Notes: generated by a model not told the origin, from the letters alone. A stretch of DNA of 64,000 nucleotides from VRUE01 sp963837735 (GCA_963837735.1 CAWIOM010000013.1:1-64000), one strand, 5' to 3'; counted from the stretch's first letter, positions 15,032-23,453 are shown. Program-made: numbers and translations.

Positions 15032-16438
15032 CTAGCAGCCGAGGGTGCGCAGTCTCCGGCGTGTGTTTTTGATGTTCCGTGTGAGTTGTTGGCGCTTGGC
15101 CTTGGAGTTCGCCTTGGCGCGGGCACGCTTCTGGCGGCCCAGCTTCTTGCGGAGACGGTTGCAGGCCTTGGGCCTGGTCGCTGCTTGTTGCATGCCCACA
15201 GGTCCCGGGGGGCCGGACGGTCCCGTTACCGCCGGTCCCGCGGGACCGGACGGTCCCTGGGGAAGCAAGCCACCGGTGCCCGAGAGCGGCACGCTGGCGG
15301 GCCCCGCCGGATCGTTGCTGGCAATCATCAGGGCTCCCGAGCGGGCACCCTGGCCCTGGGGAGCGAAGCGGACGGTCAGGTCGCAGCTCGCCGCGGGCGC
15401 GATCTGGCTGAGGCAGCCGTTCGAGCCGACGAAGAAATCCCCCGGATCGCTGCCGGCCATGGTCAGGCTCGAGATCGAGAGCGCGGCCGTGCCGGTGTTC
15501 GTGATCGTCAGCGACAGAGGCCCGCTCACCGTCTGCTGCGGTTGGGTGCCGCCGAAGCTGAGGCCGCCCGCGGGGCTGAACGAGAGCGCCGGGGCGGCCG
15601 TCAGCGCGCTGATCTGCACGGTGGGCGTACCGCTCGGTGCTGTCGAGATAAAGGCGTTGGAGAGAGTCGCCGACGTGTAGCTCGAACCGGCGCCCCCACC
15701 ACCGCCACCGCCCACGCCCGAGGTCGGACCGTTGCTCTCGCCGCCAGCACCCCCACCACCACCGCCGTAGTAGCCGTCTCCGCCGGCGCCTCCACCGCCA
15801 AGGCCCCCGCCCGCACCCATCCCGCCAATCCCCAGACTCCCGTTCATCCCGTCGCCTCCTGGGAAGTGGTTGCCGGCGCCGCCGGCACCTCCGGCTCCCC
15901 CGCTGGAGAGCGTCCCGCCTTCTCCTCCGCTCCCTCCGAAGGCGGTGCTGGTCGAGTCGGCTCCCGAGGCCCCGGTTTGGGCAAAGGCGCCGGCGCTGCC
16001 CCCGAGGCCGCCGTCAACCGTATCCCCACTGCCACCACCCCCGCCGCCACCACCAGCGACGATCAGCGTCTCACCACGGTTCACATAGGTGGCCTGGCCG
16101 CCCATACCGGGGAAGGGACCGTTCGCCGCGACGTTGAGGTCAAGCTGCTGCCCGGGTGACACAGCCAGATTCCCCCTGACGACGGCGCCGTTACCTCCCG
16201 CAGCGGAGACGAGGTCCGCCGGGCCTCCCGAGCCGCCGACGGCGACGATCAGGAGCTCGGAGGTGCCGGCCGGGACGACGTAGCACTGTCCGCCCCCGGG
16301 ATTGAATGACGTCGTTGCCCCCGCCGTCCCCGTCACGCAGGCCGCCTGGGCTGCGGACGGCAGCAGCCAGGCCCACAAAGCCAGCGTGACCACTGGCAAC
16401 AGCCGACAGCGGCGACGTTTGTGCACGGGGCTGATCAT
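15032..16438 (-). CDS. secreted Gly-rich protein with ASH-like domain, collagen-like run and Cys-terminal basic tail
   Basis: 468 residues. Signal peptide ending PSAAQAA, a beta-rich N-terminal domain (FNPGGGQCYVVPAGTSELLIVAVGG), about 150 residues of GG-rich low complexity, then a choice-of-anchor-D/ASH-like domain (LSFGGTQPQQTVSGPLSLTITNTGTAALSI through LTVRFAP and SNDPAGPASVPLSGTG). Next comes a short collagen-like GPSGPAGP run and a very basic tail of about 45 residues ending RRLRTLGC. Similar Lys/Arg-rich tails with a terminal LGC are seen on exported proteins of this lineage and may be a wall-sorting or cross-linking signal; that is inference. No clear RBS. Confidence 0.75.
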   Translation of the reverse strand: MISPVHKRRRCRLLPVVTLALWAWLLPSAAQAACVTGTAGATTSFNPGGGQCYVVPAGTSELLIVAVGGSGGPADLVSAAGGNGAVVRGNLAVSPGQQLDLNVAANGPFPGMGGQATYVNRGETLIVAGGGGGGGGSGDTVDGGLGGSAGAFAQTGASGADSTSTAFGGSGGEGGTLSSGGAGGAGGAGNHFPGGDGMNGSLGIGGMGAGGGLGGGGAGGDGYYGGGGGGAGGESNGPTSGVGGGGGGGAGSSYTSATLSNAFISTAPSGTPTVQISALTAAPALSFSPAGGLSFGGTQPQQTVSGPLSLTITNTGTAALSISSLTMAGSDPGDFFVGSNGCLSQIAPAASCDLTVRFAPQGQGARSGALMIASNDPAGPASVPLSGTGGLLPQGPSGPAGPAVTGPSGPPGPVGMQQAATRPKACNRLRKKLGRQKRARAKANSKAKRQQLTRNIKNTRRRLRTLGC

Positions 16439-16730
16439 ACGGACCCAGCGAGCGCGAGTGGCGCCTTCGCTGCTGCAATGCGCGTTTGCGAGCGCGTTGA
16501 CGGACGTAACTCGCGCTCCCGCAAGGGACGACGAGCAGGAGCTGGCAGGTGATGCTTCCCACAGCGTCTCTTAGGACAGCGAAGTGCAGGGGACATTCCC
16601 GAACTCTCGCCTGGCGAGCGTCCTCCGTCCAGGCGATTCCGGACTCCGCCGGACCGCAGCAGACGCTACGACCCGCCTGACGGGATGCGGCACCCGGCTT
16701 CTGCTTCACGCCGGAGGAGCAGCTCGACGG
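16439..16730. other. intergenic stretch without recognised gene
   Basis: 292 bases with no protein-like frame or RNA fold seen. It presumably holds the promoter of the secreted protein gene at 15032-16438, whose start is at its left edge. Confidence 0.4.
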
Positions 16731-17216
16731 CTACGAATCTGGCGGCTCCTCATCGGTCCAATAGTCCGTCGCCTGCTCTCGCCGGTAGGCCTCCTGGAAT
16801 CCCTCGTCTGAGGCTCCGGGGGCCCGAGTCGCCGCCACCAACTTGCCGGTATCCGGATAGAGATTCACCTCGGGAGCGATCATCGTGCTCACCACCAACA
16901 CGCGGGCGTGTTGAGCGCCTCGATTCTGGAGCTGGTGCGCGCCGTCTTCGCCGACCCGAAACGCAACGACCTCCCCCTCGGCCAGCTCGCGCCACCCATC
17001 CGGCGTGCGCAGGTGCGGCCGGCCGCTGAGCACGATGAGCATCTCCTCGTTGGCGCTGTGGGCGTGGTATGGAAAGGTCGCCTGGCCCGGCGGGATCTCA
17101 TAGAGACTTGCTCCGAGTTTCTCGGACCTGACCTGTTGGCCCAGTTTGGCGCGCCGGTAGGTGAAGCCCTCACGGTCCTGATCCGCATCGAAGTCCGGCT
17201 GGTATGCATTTGCCAT
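16731..17216 (-). CDS. cupin-domain protein
   Basis: 161 residues. The cupin barrel motifs are visible: YHAHSANEEMLIVLSG (metal-binding H-x-H-x-E type motif 1) and a later GAHQLQNRGAQHARVLVVST (motif 2). An N-terminal YRRAKLGQQVRSEKLGASLYEIPPG strand region is typical of cupins found beside sugar or small-molecule enzymes. ATG 17216 is preferred over 17240. Substrate unknown; possibly a storage, isomerase or sensor protein. Confidence 0.75.
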   Translation of the reverse strand: MANAYQPDFDADQDREGFTYRRAKLGQQVRSEKLGASLYEIPPGQATFPYHAHSANEEMLIVLSGRPHLRTPDGWRELAEGEVVAFRVGEDGAHQLQNRGAQHARVLVVSTMIAPEVNLYPDTGKLVAATRAPGASDEGFQEAYRREQATDYWTDEEPPDS

Positions 17217-17367
17217 GCGCGGATTATCCCCGCTCTCCACCCGGATTCGTCCCTGGGCTTCCGCGACGTGGCACTCGCACCCGCTCCGCGCGAAAGCGCG
17301 CTTGCCTGGGCCAGCGGCCTCTCGCCACTAGTAGTGCGGGTCTCCTTCGGTCGCTTTGCGGCAGGGG

Positions 17368-17820
17368 TCAGGTGGTGACTGGCTGGGCCGGCGTGAGCCC
17401 GTGACGAAGCATGACCTGCGCCAGCGCGGCGAGGTCCGGCGGCCCGCCGGCGGAAGCCGCCAGGACCTCGCCGACCTCTCGGAAGTAGGCGGGTCCGAAG
17501 ACGCCGGGGCTGGCGATCGCGAGGAACTTCGCGTCGGTGCTGCCGCCGTTCTGGAACCCGTGGATCGCTCCGCGCGGCACACACAGCGCCTCGCCGACCT
17601 CGATTTTGATGCTCTCGCCGTCGACGGTCCAGATGGTGACGCCCTCGAGCCCGTAGATGGTCTCCTCGAACGTGTCGTGGCTGTGCGGGGCCGGCATCTT
17701 GGCGTTCGCCGGGACGTAGCACTCGAACACGCTCACGCTGCCGCCCGAGTCGGCGGACTCGACGAGGAAGCGGACGCCCAGCTGCCCGACGGCGATGGTC
17801 TCTGCGGTGGCTTGGCTCAT
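17368..17820 (-). CDS. cupin-domain protein under MarR control
   Basis: 150 residues. Motif 1 PAPHSHDTFEETIYGLEG carries the H-x-H-x4-E metal ligands; motif 2 is VPRGAIHGFQNGG. Quercetinase- or oxalate-type small cupins share this layout. AAGGAGA lies 5 nt before ATG 17820, which excludes the longer upstream frame. It is transcribed divergently from a MarR-type gene, and two inverted repeats lie between them, so the MarR protein probably controls it. Confidence 0.8.
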   Translation of the reverse strand: MSQATAETIAVGQLGVRFLVESADSGGSVSVFECYVPANAKMPAPHSHDTFEETIYGLEGVTIWTVDGESIKIEVGEALCVPRGAIHGFQNGGSTDAKFLAIASPGVFGPAYFREVGEVLAASAGGPPDLAALAQVMLRHGLTPAQPVTT

Positions 17821-17839
17821 GCTGGTCTCCTTGGCATTG

Positions 17840-17854
17840 GTAAAGTAGCTTGAC
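17840..17854. promoter_or_regulatory. putative MarR operator, imperfect half
   Basis: GTAAAGTAGCTTGAC resembles the perfect operator at 17881-17895 (right half TTGAC retained). It lies 20 nt upstream of the cupin ATG, a position from which binding would block that gene. The spacing between the two site starts is 41 bp, about four helical turns. Confidence 0.45.
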
Positions 17855-17880
17855 CACCGTACACCGATCCGCATGATGTT

Positions 17881-17895
17881 GTCAAGTGACTTGAC
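17881..17895. promoter_or_regulatory. putative MarR operator, perfect palindrome
   Basis: GTCAAGTGACTTGAC is a perfect 7-1-7 inverted repeat, the usual size of MarR-family operators, 8 nt upstream of the regulator's proposed ATG at 17903. Autorepression together with control of the divergent cupin gene is the likely arrangement. Confidence 0.6.
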
Positions 17896-17902
17896 CGTAC
17901 CC

Positions 17903-18367
17903 ATGGACTCAACCACCCCACCCCCGCCGCTGATCGGTGCTCTGCTGCGCACTCCTTGGGAAACGGTCCGCGAGCGAATGCTCACCGGCCTGCATCAGCG
18001 CGGATACAGCGACCTTGTCACCGCGCACCTGAACGTCCTGCTCTATCCGGGGCCGGAGAACATGCGCCCGTCGGAGCTGGCGGCCCGGACGGGCATGACC
18101 AAGCAGGCGCTGAACTACCTCCTCGGACAGCTGCAGGCACTCGGATACATCGATCGCGCACAGGACAGCTCAGACCAGCGCTTCAAGCGCGTACACCTCA
18201 CGCCACGCGGACGCGCCGCGGGCGCAGTCATGCGCGAGATCGTCATGGAGATCGAGGCCGAATGGACTCAGAAGCTCGGCGCGCGACGGTTCGCGCAACT
18301 GCGCGACACCCTCGCGGAGCTCAGCGCGAGCACACCCACAGAGCCGCCGTCCCCAACCGCTGACTAG
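17903..18367 (+). CDS. MarR-family transcriptional regulator
   Basis: 154 residues. Winged helix at roughly 45-115: MRPSELAARTGMTKQALNYLLGQLQALGYIDRAQDSSDQRFKRVHLTPRG, with the recognition helix around KQALNYLL and the wing DSSDQRFKRVHL. ATG 17903 is chosen because the earlier in-frame ATG (17873) would place the operator inside the coding sequence. No good RBS precedes either. Divergent to the cupin gene at 17368-17820. The ligand is unknown. Confidence 0.85.
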   Translation: MDSTTPPPPLIGALLRTPWETVRERMLTGLHQRGYSDLVTAHLNVLLYPGPENMRPSELAARTGMTKQALNYLLGQLQALGYIDRAQDSSDQRFKRVHLTPRGRAAGAVMREIVMEIEAEWTQKLGARRFAQLRDTLAELSASTPTEPPSPTAD

Positions 18368-18537
18368 AGGCTCCGGCGACAGTCGCGCGCCATGCGCGGA
18401 TCGCTCGCCCGCACTCCTGCCGGCATGGGCACTGGAAGCCGGCTGTCGGGATCAGCGCCCAATGAGGCCCTTGACGAGGGCTGGCGCGGTGAGACACTGG
18501 AAGCGGGTATCCACCTAGACCCGGAGGAGGACTTGAC

Positions 18538-18843
18538 ATGAAGTACTTCGTCAGCGCGACACCCGGTCCGATGCCACCAACGCCCGAGCAGCTTGATGCT
18601 GCGCTCGACTGGCTTGAGGGCAAGCGGAACGACGGAACGTTCGATTGCGTCTACGGTCGCCTGGAGGGCGGCGGCTTCTCGGTCGCCAACGTCGACTCAC
18701 ATAGCGACGTCCTCGAGCTGATGACGGACTACCCGCTGTTCGGTCGGGTCACCTGGGAGATCCACCCGTTGTTGGAGTTCAGGGAGGGGACCGAGGCGCT
18801 TCGGGCCAAACTGGTCGAGGCCCAGGCAGCGATGGGCGGCTAG
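18538..18843 (+). CDS. small ferredoxin-fold protein (muconolactone-isomerase-like)
   Basis: 101 residues starting MKYFVSATPGP, with SHSDVLELMTDYPLFGRVTWEIHPLLEF near the end. This strand-helix pattern is that of the dimeric alpha-beta barrel small proteins related to muconolactone isomerase or YCII. A strong GGAGGAGG lies 6 nt before ATG. No catalytic residue can be assigned. It stands alone between marR and a convergent secreted protein gene. Confidence 0.6.
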   Translation: MKYFVSATPGPMPPTPEQLDAALDWLEGKRNDGTFDCVYGRLEGGGFSVANVDSHSDVLELMTDYPLFGRVTWEIHPLLEFREGTEALRAKLVEAQAAMGG

Positions 18844-19137
18844 CGACAAGGTGAGCTAGACCGCGGCCTGGCGGTGGGCAGCCTCCACACCGTTGACGCG
18901 GGAAGGGCTTGCAGCCCTCCGGATAACGGTGGAAGTCCGCCGTCGCTCATGGCCTCGTCCTTCCTCGAGGTTTCCTGAGGCCAGTCTCTGCGGAGCCGGC
19001 GATCAACTTACTTTTCGGCCTACGGTCCCGACCGCCGCTCCCACGGGGGCGGCAAGCTGAATCCGCCTGGATAACCGGGTCGGTGGACAGAAGTGAGCCG
19101 TAGCCGCACTTGCCCTGCCGGCAATCGGATCGGCGAT
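18844..19137. other. intergenic stretch between convergent genes
   Basis: No gene-like frame or RNA seen in 294 bases. Unlike other convergent junctions here it shows no long paired arms. Confidence 0.4.
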
Positions 19138-19887
19138 TCAGCGGCTGCGTGTGACCTTGACCGCGTAGCCGATGGTTTCGGTGCCGATGGGGCGGCCGGT
19201 GGCCGAGCCGACCAGGGGCCGCGAGACACTCCCCGTGGCGCGCACGCTGTGGTGCCTGCGGAGGGCGAGAACCGAGCTGAGCCGAAGCGAGGTCAGTATC
19301 GGATCGAAGATGGGCGGGACCGAGTAATTGACCGGCGGGCAGTCGCGGATGATGCCGATCGCTTCGTAGGTGAGCGTGAATCTGCCCCCATCGCCGGGGA
19401 GAGGGAAGAGGTCGAATCCATCCTGCTCCGGATTGAATTGGCAGTGGCCGACCGTGTGGGTCGGCTGGAACACGCAGACGCTCGGGTCGGGCGCAAACGG
19501 CAGCGTCGGATCGAATTCCCAGTTGGCGGTGACGTCTTCCGTGAGGTTGGCGCTCAGTCCTGTCAGCTGTCCCGGGAAGTCGAAATAGCGAAAGCGCCCG
19601 TGCTTGCTCAGCGGCACCTTCTTGGGCGCCGGGCTGGTGTGCCCCGAGGCGGAGTAGCGAAAGGTTTCGGTGCTCGGCCCCTTGCATCCAAAGGGCGGGG
19701 TCGCACCTTCGACACTCTCGGTCGACGCGGCCTGAACAGTGGTCGTCAACGAGATCGAGTACAGCTTTTCCCGAGGCTTGCGCTTGGCCGCGGCGGCCGG
19801 ATTGCCGAAAAGCGCAAGAGAGAGGAGGAGCAGAGCCCCCAGCACAGCGACGAGCCTTCGAGAGCGTATCTCCGTGGACGTCATCAA
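19138..19887 (-). CDS. secreted hypothetical protein
   Basis: 249 residues: signal peptide (RRLVAVLGALLLLSLALFGNPAAAA), then a beta-rich domain with LYSISLTTTVQAAST, two Cys pairs around FGCKGPSTETFRYSASG and VCVFQPTHTVGHCQF, and a C-terminal VRATGSVSRPLVGSATGR repeat-like end. No enzyme motif recognised; probably a surface or extracellular protein of this lineage. Its start lies 93 nt downstream of the cyclase gene's stop, on the same strand. Confidence 0.6.
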   Translation of the reverse strand: MMTSTEIRSRRLVAVLGALLLLSLALFGNPAAAAKRKPREKLYSISLTTTVQAASTESVEGATPPFGCKGPSTETFRYSASGHTSPAPKKVPLSKHGRFRYFDFPGQLTGLSANLTEDVTANWEFDPTLPFAPDPSVCVFQPTHTVGHCQFNPEQDGFDLFPLPGDGGRFTLTYEAIGIIRDCPPVNYSVPPIFDPILTSLRLSSVLALRRHHSVRATGSVSRPLVGSATGRPIGTETIGYAVKVTRSR

Positions 19888-19980
19888 CGTGCGCTTGAAC
19901 GTACTCGCTTCGGCGCGGTTCCGCCAGGGGCACCGCCGTGGGCGTGGATCACCGTTGCCCGGCCGCCAAGTCGGCCTGGG

Positions 19981-21279
19981 CTAAGCCGCCGCCCAAATGG
20001 TCCAGCGCCCCGGCACCCCCTTCAGCTCATGCTCGCCATCCTCGGTGAAGGTCAGCTCGCTGCCGATGACCAGATCGCGAACGGTGCCCGAGACGAGAAT
20101 CTCACTCGCACCGGCGAGCGCCATGATGCGTGCAGCGAGGTGGACGGCGAGCCCGGCGACGCCATCGGGGCCGCGCTCCACTTCGCCGGTGTGCAGCCCG
20201 CTTCGGACCTCGAGCCCGAGCTGGCGGGCGTCGCTGATCACCTGCTTCGCGCAGCGCACTCCCTCTCCCGGGCCGGTGAAGAGGGCCAGTAGGCCGTCCC
20301 CGGTGGTGTCGATGGTCTCACCGCCCTGCGCAGCGACCGCCGCTTGGGCCTGGTCGAGGTGGCGCTTGATCAATTCCGACCATGCTCGGTCACCCGATTG
20401 AGCGGCACGGCGCGTCGAGTCGACGAGGTCGGTGAACAGGACGGTCGCCAAGACGCGGTTCGTGGCCGGCGCGGGCGCCCTGCCGGTGACGAACTCCTCG
20501 ATTATGTCGGCGAGCAGCTCGACGTCGAGGGCGAAAATGAGACCGGCATCGCCTGGGATCTCGCGAAAGCGTGCGCCGGGGACGAGCTCGGTGAAACTGC
20601 GCACGGCCTCGGCGGGCACGAGCCGCTGATCGCGCGGATGGACGGCGAGCGTCGGAGTCTGGATCAGAGGAAGCACGGCGCCGATGTCGCTGGTCAGCGA
20701 CAAGCGCAACAGGCGTTCCGCCTGCCCCGGCGTGATGCAGGACTGGAGGTAGTGCTTGAACCCATCCCAGCGCGTCGGATCGGCCCTCCACCCCGGAGCA
20801 AAGAGCCCGCCGGCCTCGCCGGGGAAGTCGTCGAGATCGACGACAAAATTGACCATCTCCGGAGAGCTGGCAGCACCGCCCCGCACGGTTGGAGACAGCG
20901 CGACCAGGCCACCGACCCGCTCGGGACGGGTGGCGGCGAGGAGGGCCAGAGCGCGGGCGCCGTCGAGAGAGCCGAACAGCACCGGTCGCTGCAAACCGGC
21001 CGCGTCGATCACCGCCAACGCGTCGGCCGCGTGGGATTCGAGCGTCAGGTCCTCTTTGACCGAATCCGACAGTCCGGAGTCGCGGCGGTCGTAGCAGACC
21101 ACGCGCGCGAACCTGCCCAGCCGATCCAGAAGCCGCTCCCCTCCGGGGAGATCCCACATGGTCCCGATATTCGAGGCGCTGCCCACGCTCATCAACAGCT
21201 CGTGATCGCCAGAGCCGTGCACCTGATATGCGATCGCGAGCTCGCCGCTGCGCGCATATTGGGTATTCGGTCGGTCCAC
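19981..21279 (-). CDS. class III adenylate/guanylate cyclase with degenerate alpha/beta-hydrolase sensor domain
   Basis: 432 residues. Residues ~1-260 form an alpha/beta-hydrolase fold (YQVHGSGDHELLMS, CYDRRDSGLSD, PERVGGLVALSP). The nucleophile elbow reads GSLDG instead of GxSxG, so the catalytic Ser is apparently lost. Residues ~270-430 form a class III cyclase domain: VLFTDLVDSTRRA, TIDTTGDGLLALF with its metal Asp residues, SGLHTGEVE and LAVHLAARIMALA. Hydrolase-cyclase fusions are common in actinobacteria; the first domain probably senses a ligand. ATP versus GTP specificity was not assigned. Confidence 0.88.
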   Translation of the reverse strand: MDRPNTQYARSGELAIAYQVHGSGDHELLMSVGSASNIGTMWDLPGGERLLDRLGRFARVVCYDRRDSGLSDSVKEDLTLESHAADALAVIDAAGLQRPVLFGSLDGARALALLAATRPERVGGLVALSPTVRGGAASSPEMVNFVVDLDDFPGEAGGLFAPGWRADPTRWDGFKHYLQSCITPGQAERLLRLSLTSDIGAVLPLIQTPTLAVHPRDQRLVPAEAVRSFTELVPGARFREIPGDAGLIFALDVELLADIIEEFVTGRAPAPATNRVLATVLFTDLVDSTRRAAQSGDRAWSELIKRHLDQAQAAVAAQGGETIDTTGDGLLALFTGPGEGVRCAKQVISDARQLGLEVRSGLHTGEVERGPDGVAGLAVHLAARIMALAGASEILVSGTVRDLVIGSELTFTEDGEHELKGVPGRWTIWAAA

Positions 21280-21412
21280 GAGCGCACACTAACGTCGTCC
21301 CGTTTGCGGCGGCGAGGAGGTCGTGCAGTTCGGCAATACTCACCCGGGCGAGCGTCCCTCCCCGGGCCCGGGTTACGTTGTGGGCACTAGGAAAAGGGCG
21401 CGCGACGGCGCG

Positions 21413-21790
21413 CTACCGAGATGCCGCTTGCGCTTCGCGAGCCACGTAGATGCCGAGGCCGACGAACAGCAACGCGCCCACTGGCCCGAGGATGGTTGCC
21501 TGGGTCGAGAGGTTGCCCCGGTGACGCTCATCCAGACCCGCGACGACATCGACGGTGTCGATGGCAGCGCCCAGAGCCGCGACCGGTGCGACAGCCGACG
21601 GAGGCGCGGCCAACAGGGCTCCGGCGAGAGCGAGCTCGCGCGAGCCGAATAGTCGTCCGACAAACCGGTCGGCGTACTCCGGGTCGATTCCGAACGCGCG
21701 CATCGTCTGGTCCGGCGCGATCCAGCTGCCGATGCCGATCAGCGCCCGGGAGACTCCGAGGAAAGCGCGGGCGGCGGTCATGCGCGACAT
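21413..21790 (-). CDS. small membrane protein (DUF4267-like)
   Basis: 125 residues with four hydrophobic segments and the pattern RAFLGVSRALIGIGSWIAPDQTMRAFGID ... RLFGSRELALAGALLA ... LGAAIDTVDVVAGL. The GxxR-E pattern after helix 2 is typical of small integral proteins of the DUF4267/DUF4345 kind. Function unknown. ATG 21790 has GGAG 12 nt upstream; another ATG follows at 21781. It starts 23 nt after the radical SAM gene and is probably on its transcript. Confidence 0.6.
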   Translation of the reverse strand: MSRMTAARAFLGVSRALIGIGSWIAPDQTMRAFGIDPEYADRFVGRLFGSRELALAGALLAAPPSAVAPVAALGAAIDTVDVVAGLDERHRGNLSTQATILGPVGALLFVGLGIYVAREAQAASR

Positions 21791-21813
21791 CTTATGCAGC
21801 GACTCCAAGCCGT

Positions 21814-22872
21814 TCAGAACAGGCTGGTTTGCTTCGGGGGGCCGCTGCGTGAGGGCGGAGCCGCCTCGTCAAGGGGCGGACGCCCTGGCGCGGCAGGTGC
21901 GCCGGCGGGGCGGGGCGCTCGGCGAGGGCTTCGGCGCGCCTCCCCTCTCGCCCGGCCCCAGCCCCTGACGACCCTGGCGGTGCGAACCCGATCCGACGGA
22001 GTCATGTTGGCGCGGCCGCCGGCGTACAGCTCCTCGTAGCGAGGCAGGAGGTCGGGGCGTTTTTCCTCGAGCCAGCCGAAGAACACGTCGCGGACCTCGC
22101 CGCGCAGATGGAGAGCGACGCCGCCGAGGAAGCTGGCGCCGGCTTCGCGGGCACGGTCGACGATCGGCTGCACCTGCTCGGGAGTGTCGTTGATGCCGGG
22201 CATCAGCGGCGCGATCAGGACACCTGACTCGATCCCCCGGCGCCGCAGCTCGGCCACCGCGTCGAGCCGGGCCGAGGGGCTCGGCGTGTGCGGCTCGGTC
22301 GCCCGCCAGGCCTTCTCGTCGAGGGTCGGCACCGAGAGGTTGACCGAGACCGGAAGCCGCTTCGACATCCGCTCGAAGATCTCGACGTCGCGCATCACCA
22401 GCGGCGACTTGGTCAGCACCGAGACGGGCGTCTCGGCTGCCTCCAGGGCGGTAAGGATCTCGGGCATCATCCGGTAGCGGCTCTCACACCACTGGTAGGG
22501 GTCGGTGTTGGTCCCCAGGGCGACCAGCTCCCGCCCCCATGCCGGCTTCGCCAACTCCGCCCGCAGCAGCTCGGGCAGGTTGACCTTGACGACGATCTCG
22601 CGCTCGAAGTCCCGCCCGGCGTCGAAGTCGAGGTAGGTGTGGCTGCTGCGGGCAAAGCAAAAAACGCAGGCATGGGTGCAACCTCTGTAGGGATTGATCG
22701 TGTGTTCGAATCCGTAGCTGCCGCCGGGGACGTGGTTGAGGGCGGACCGGGCCCGGACCTCGTGGAAGTTGATCCCCATCGCCTCGGGCGCGTCGAAGGT
22801 GCGGGTGACGGTCCCGTCGCCGACGCCCGGCAGGCGCAGGTCCTTCTCGACTCGTTGATCGTCCCACCTCAT
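21814..22872 (-). CDS. Rv2578c-family radical SAM protein
   Basis: 352 residues. The iron-sulfur motif is GCTHACVFCFAR (C-x3-C-x2-C), and GTNTDPYQWCESRYRM is a family signature shared with spore-photoproduct-lyase-like proteins. The remaining barrel is visible: SVLTKSPLVMRDV, PVSVNLSVPTLDEKAW, SGVLIAPLMPGINDTPEQ. The C-terminal 45 residues are Arg/Pro-rich and end QTSLF, a QxxLF sequence like a beta-clamp-binding motif. A LexA-type box lies 3 nt before the ATG. A role in DNA damage handling is plausible but unproven. Confidence 0.85.
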   Translation of the reverse strand: MRWDDQRVEKDLRLPGVGDGTVTRTFDAPEAMGINFHEVRARSALNHVPGGSYGFEHTINPYRGCTHACVFCFARSSHTYLDFDAGRDFEREIVVKVNLPELLRAELAKPAWGRELVALGTNTDPYQWCESRYRMMPEILTALEAAETPVSVLTKSPLVMRDVEIFERMSKRLPVSVNLSVPTLDEKAWRATEPHTPSPSARLDAVAELRRRGIESGVLIAPLMPGINDTPEQVQPIVDRAREAGASFLGGVALHLRGEVRDVFFGWLEEKRPDLLPRYEELYAGGRANMTPSDRVRTARVVRGWGRARGEARRSPRRAPRPAGAPAAPGRPPLDEAAPPSRSGPPKQTSLF

Positions 22873-22875
22873 ATA

Positions 22876-22889
22876 CGAACATATGTTCG
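22876..22889. promoter_or_regulatory. LexA/SOS-type box
   Basis: CGAACATATGTTCG is a perfect 14-bp palindrome matching the Gram-positive/actinobacterial LexA consensus CGAAC-N4-GTTCG. It abuts the radical SAM start codon (3-nt gap), so binding would block initiation of a short-leader or leaderless transcript. Confidence 0.75.
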
Positions 22890-22950
22890 CATTGCGTGCG
22901 GACAGCTCGAAGCGACGGGCGACCCGGTCCCTGCGGCCCCCTCTCGCCCG

Positions 22951-23436
22951 CTAGATGCTCGAGCCGGTCTCGTCGCGCCGGAAGGCGGCGAGCTGATCGA
23001 GCGCTTTCGCCCGCGCTTTCCTGCGCAGCGGCGGCAGCAACGCGACCAGGTGGCCGCTGGGCCCGAGCGCCTGCTTGGCCCAGGCGCGGAAGTCGAACTC
23101 GTCGACGTGGTCGGCGATCAGGTCGTCGGCGAAGCGGAAGCTCGCCCGGATGTCGTTGACCACCGGACGGCCGGTGGAGAAGGTGTAGCGGGCGACCCAG
23201 TGCGCGGACCCCGACTCCTCGTCGGCGTCGTGCTCGCGCAGCTCGATCTCGAGGTCGGTGGCGCGGCCGGTCAGCATCCGCCACATCGCGCCCACCTCCT
23301 CGCCCTCGAGGTCGCCGAAGGCGGGATCGCGAAAATGGGCGTCGGCCGCGTAGCAGGCGGTCATCGCGGCGCCGTTGCATTCACCGAACGCCGCGTAGAG
23401 GCGCTCGATCAGCGCCCGGTTGGCCTCGGCCGACAT
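22951..23436 (-). CDS. SnoaL-like (NTF2-fold) protein
   Basis: 161 residues. NTF2-fold signature: NRALIERLYAAFGECNGAAMTACYAADAHFRDPAFGDLEG, then LREHDADEESGSAHWVARYTFSTGRPVVNDI and a conical beta sheet to the end. The C-terminal 40 residues are an added helix rich in Arg/Lys. Such proteins bind or isomerise small hydrophobic molecules; no reaction can be assigned. It ends 61 nt before the LexA box on the same strand. Confidence 0.75.
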   Translation of the reverse strand: MSAEANRALIERLYAAFGECNGAAMTACYAADAHFRDPAFGDLEGEEVGAMWRMLTGRATDLEIELREHDADEESGSAHWVARYTFSTGRPVVNDIRASFRFADDLIADHVDEFDFRAWAKQALGPSGHLVALLPPLRRKARAKALDQLAAFRRDETGSSI

Positions 23437-23453
23437 GCGCCCACCCTACGCCC

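Noticed and set aside
15600..16100. Dense short repeats (CCGCCACC-type) that could suggest a repeat array
   Set aside because: They are codons for Gly-rich low complexity in the minus-strand secreted protein; there are no regular spacers and no CRISPR-like repeats.
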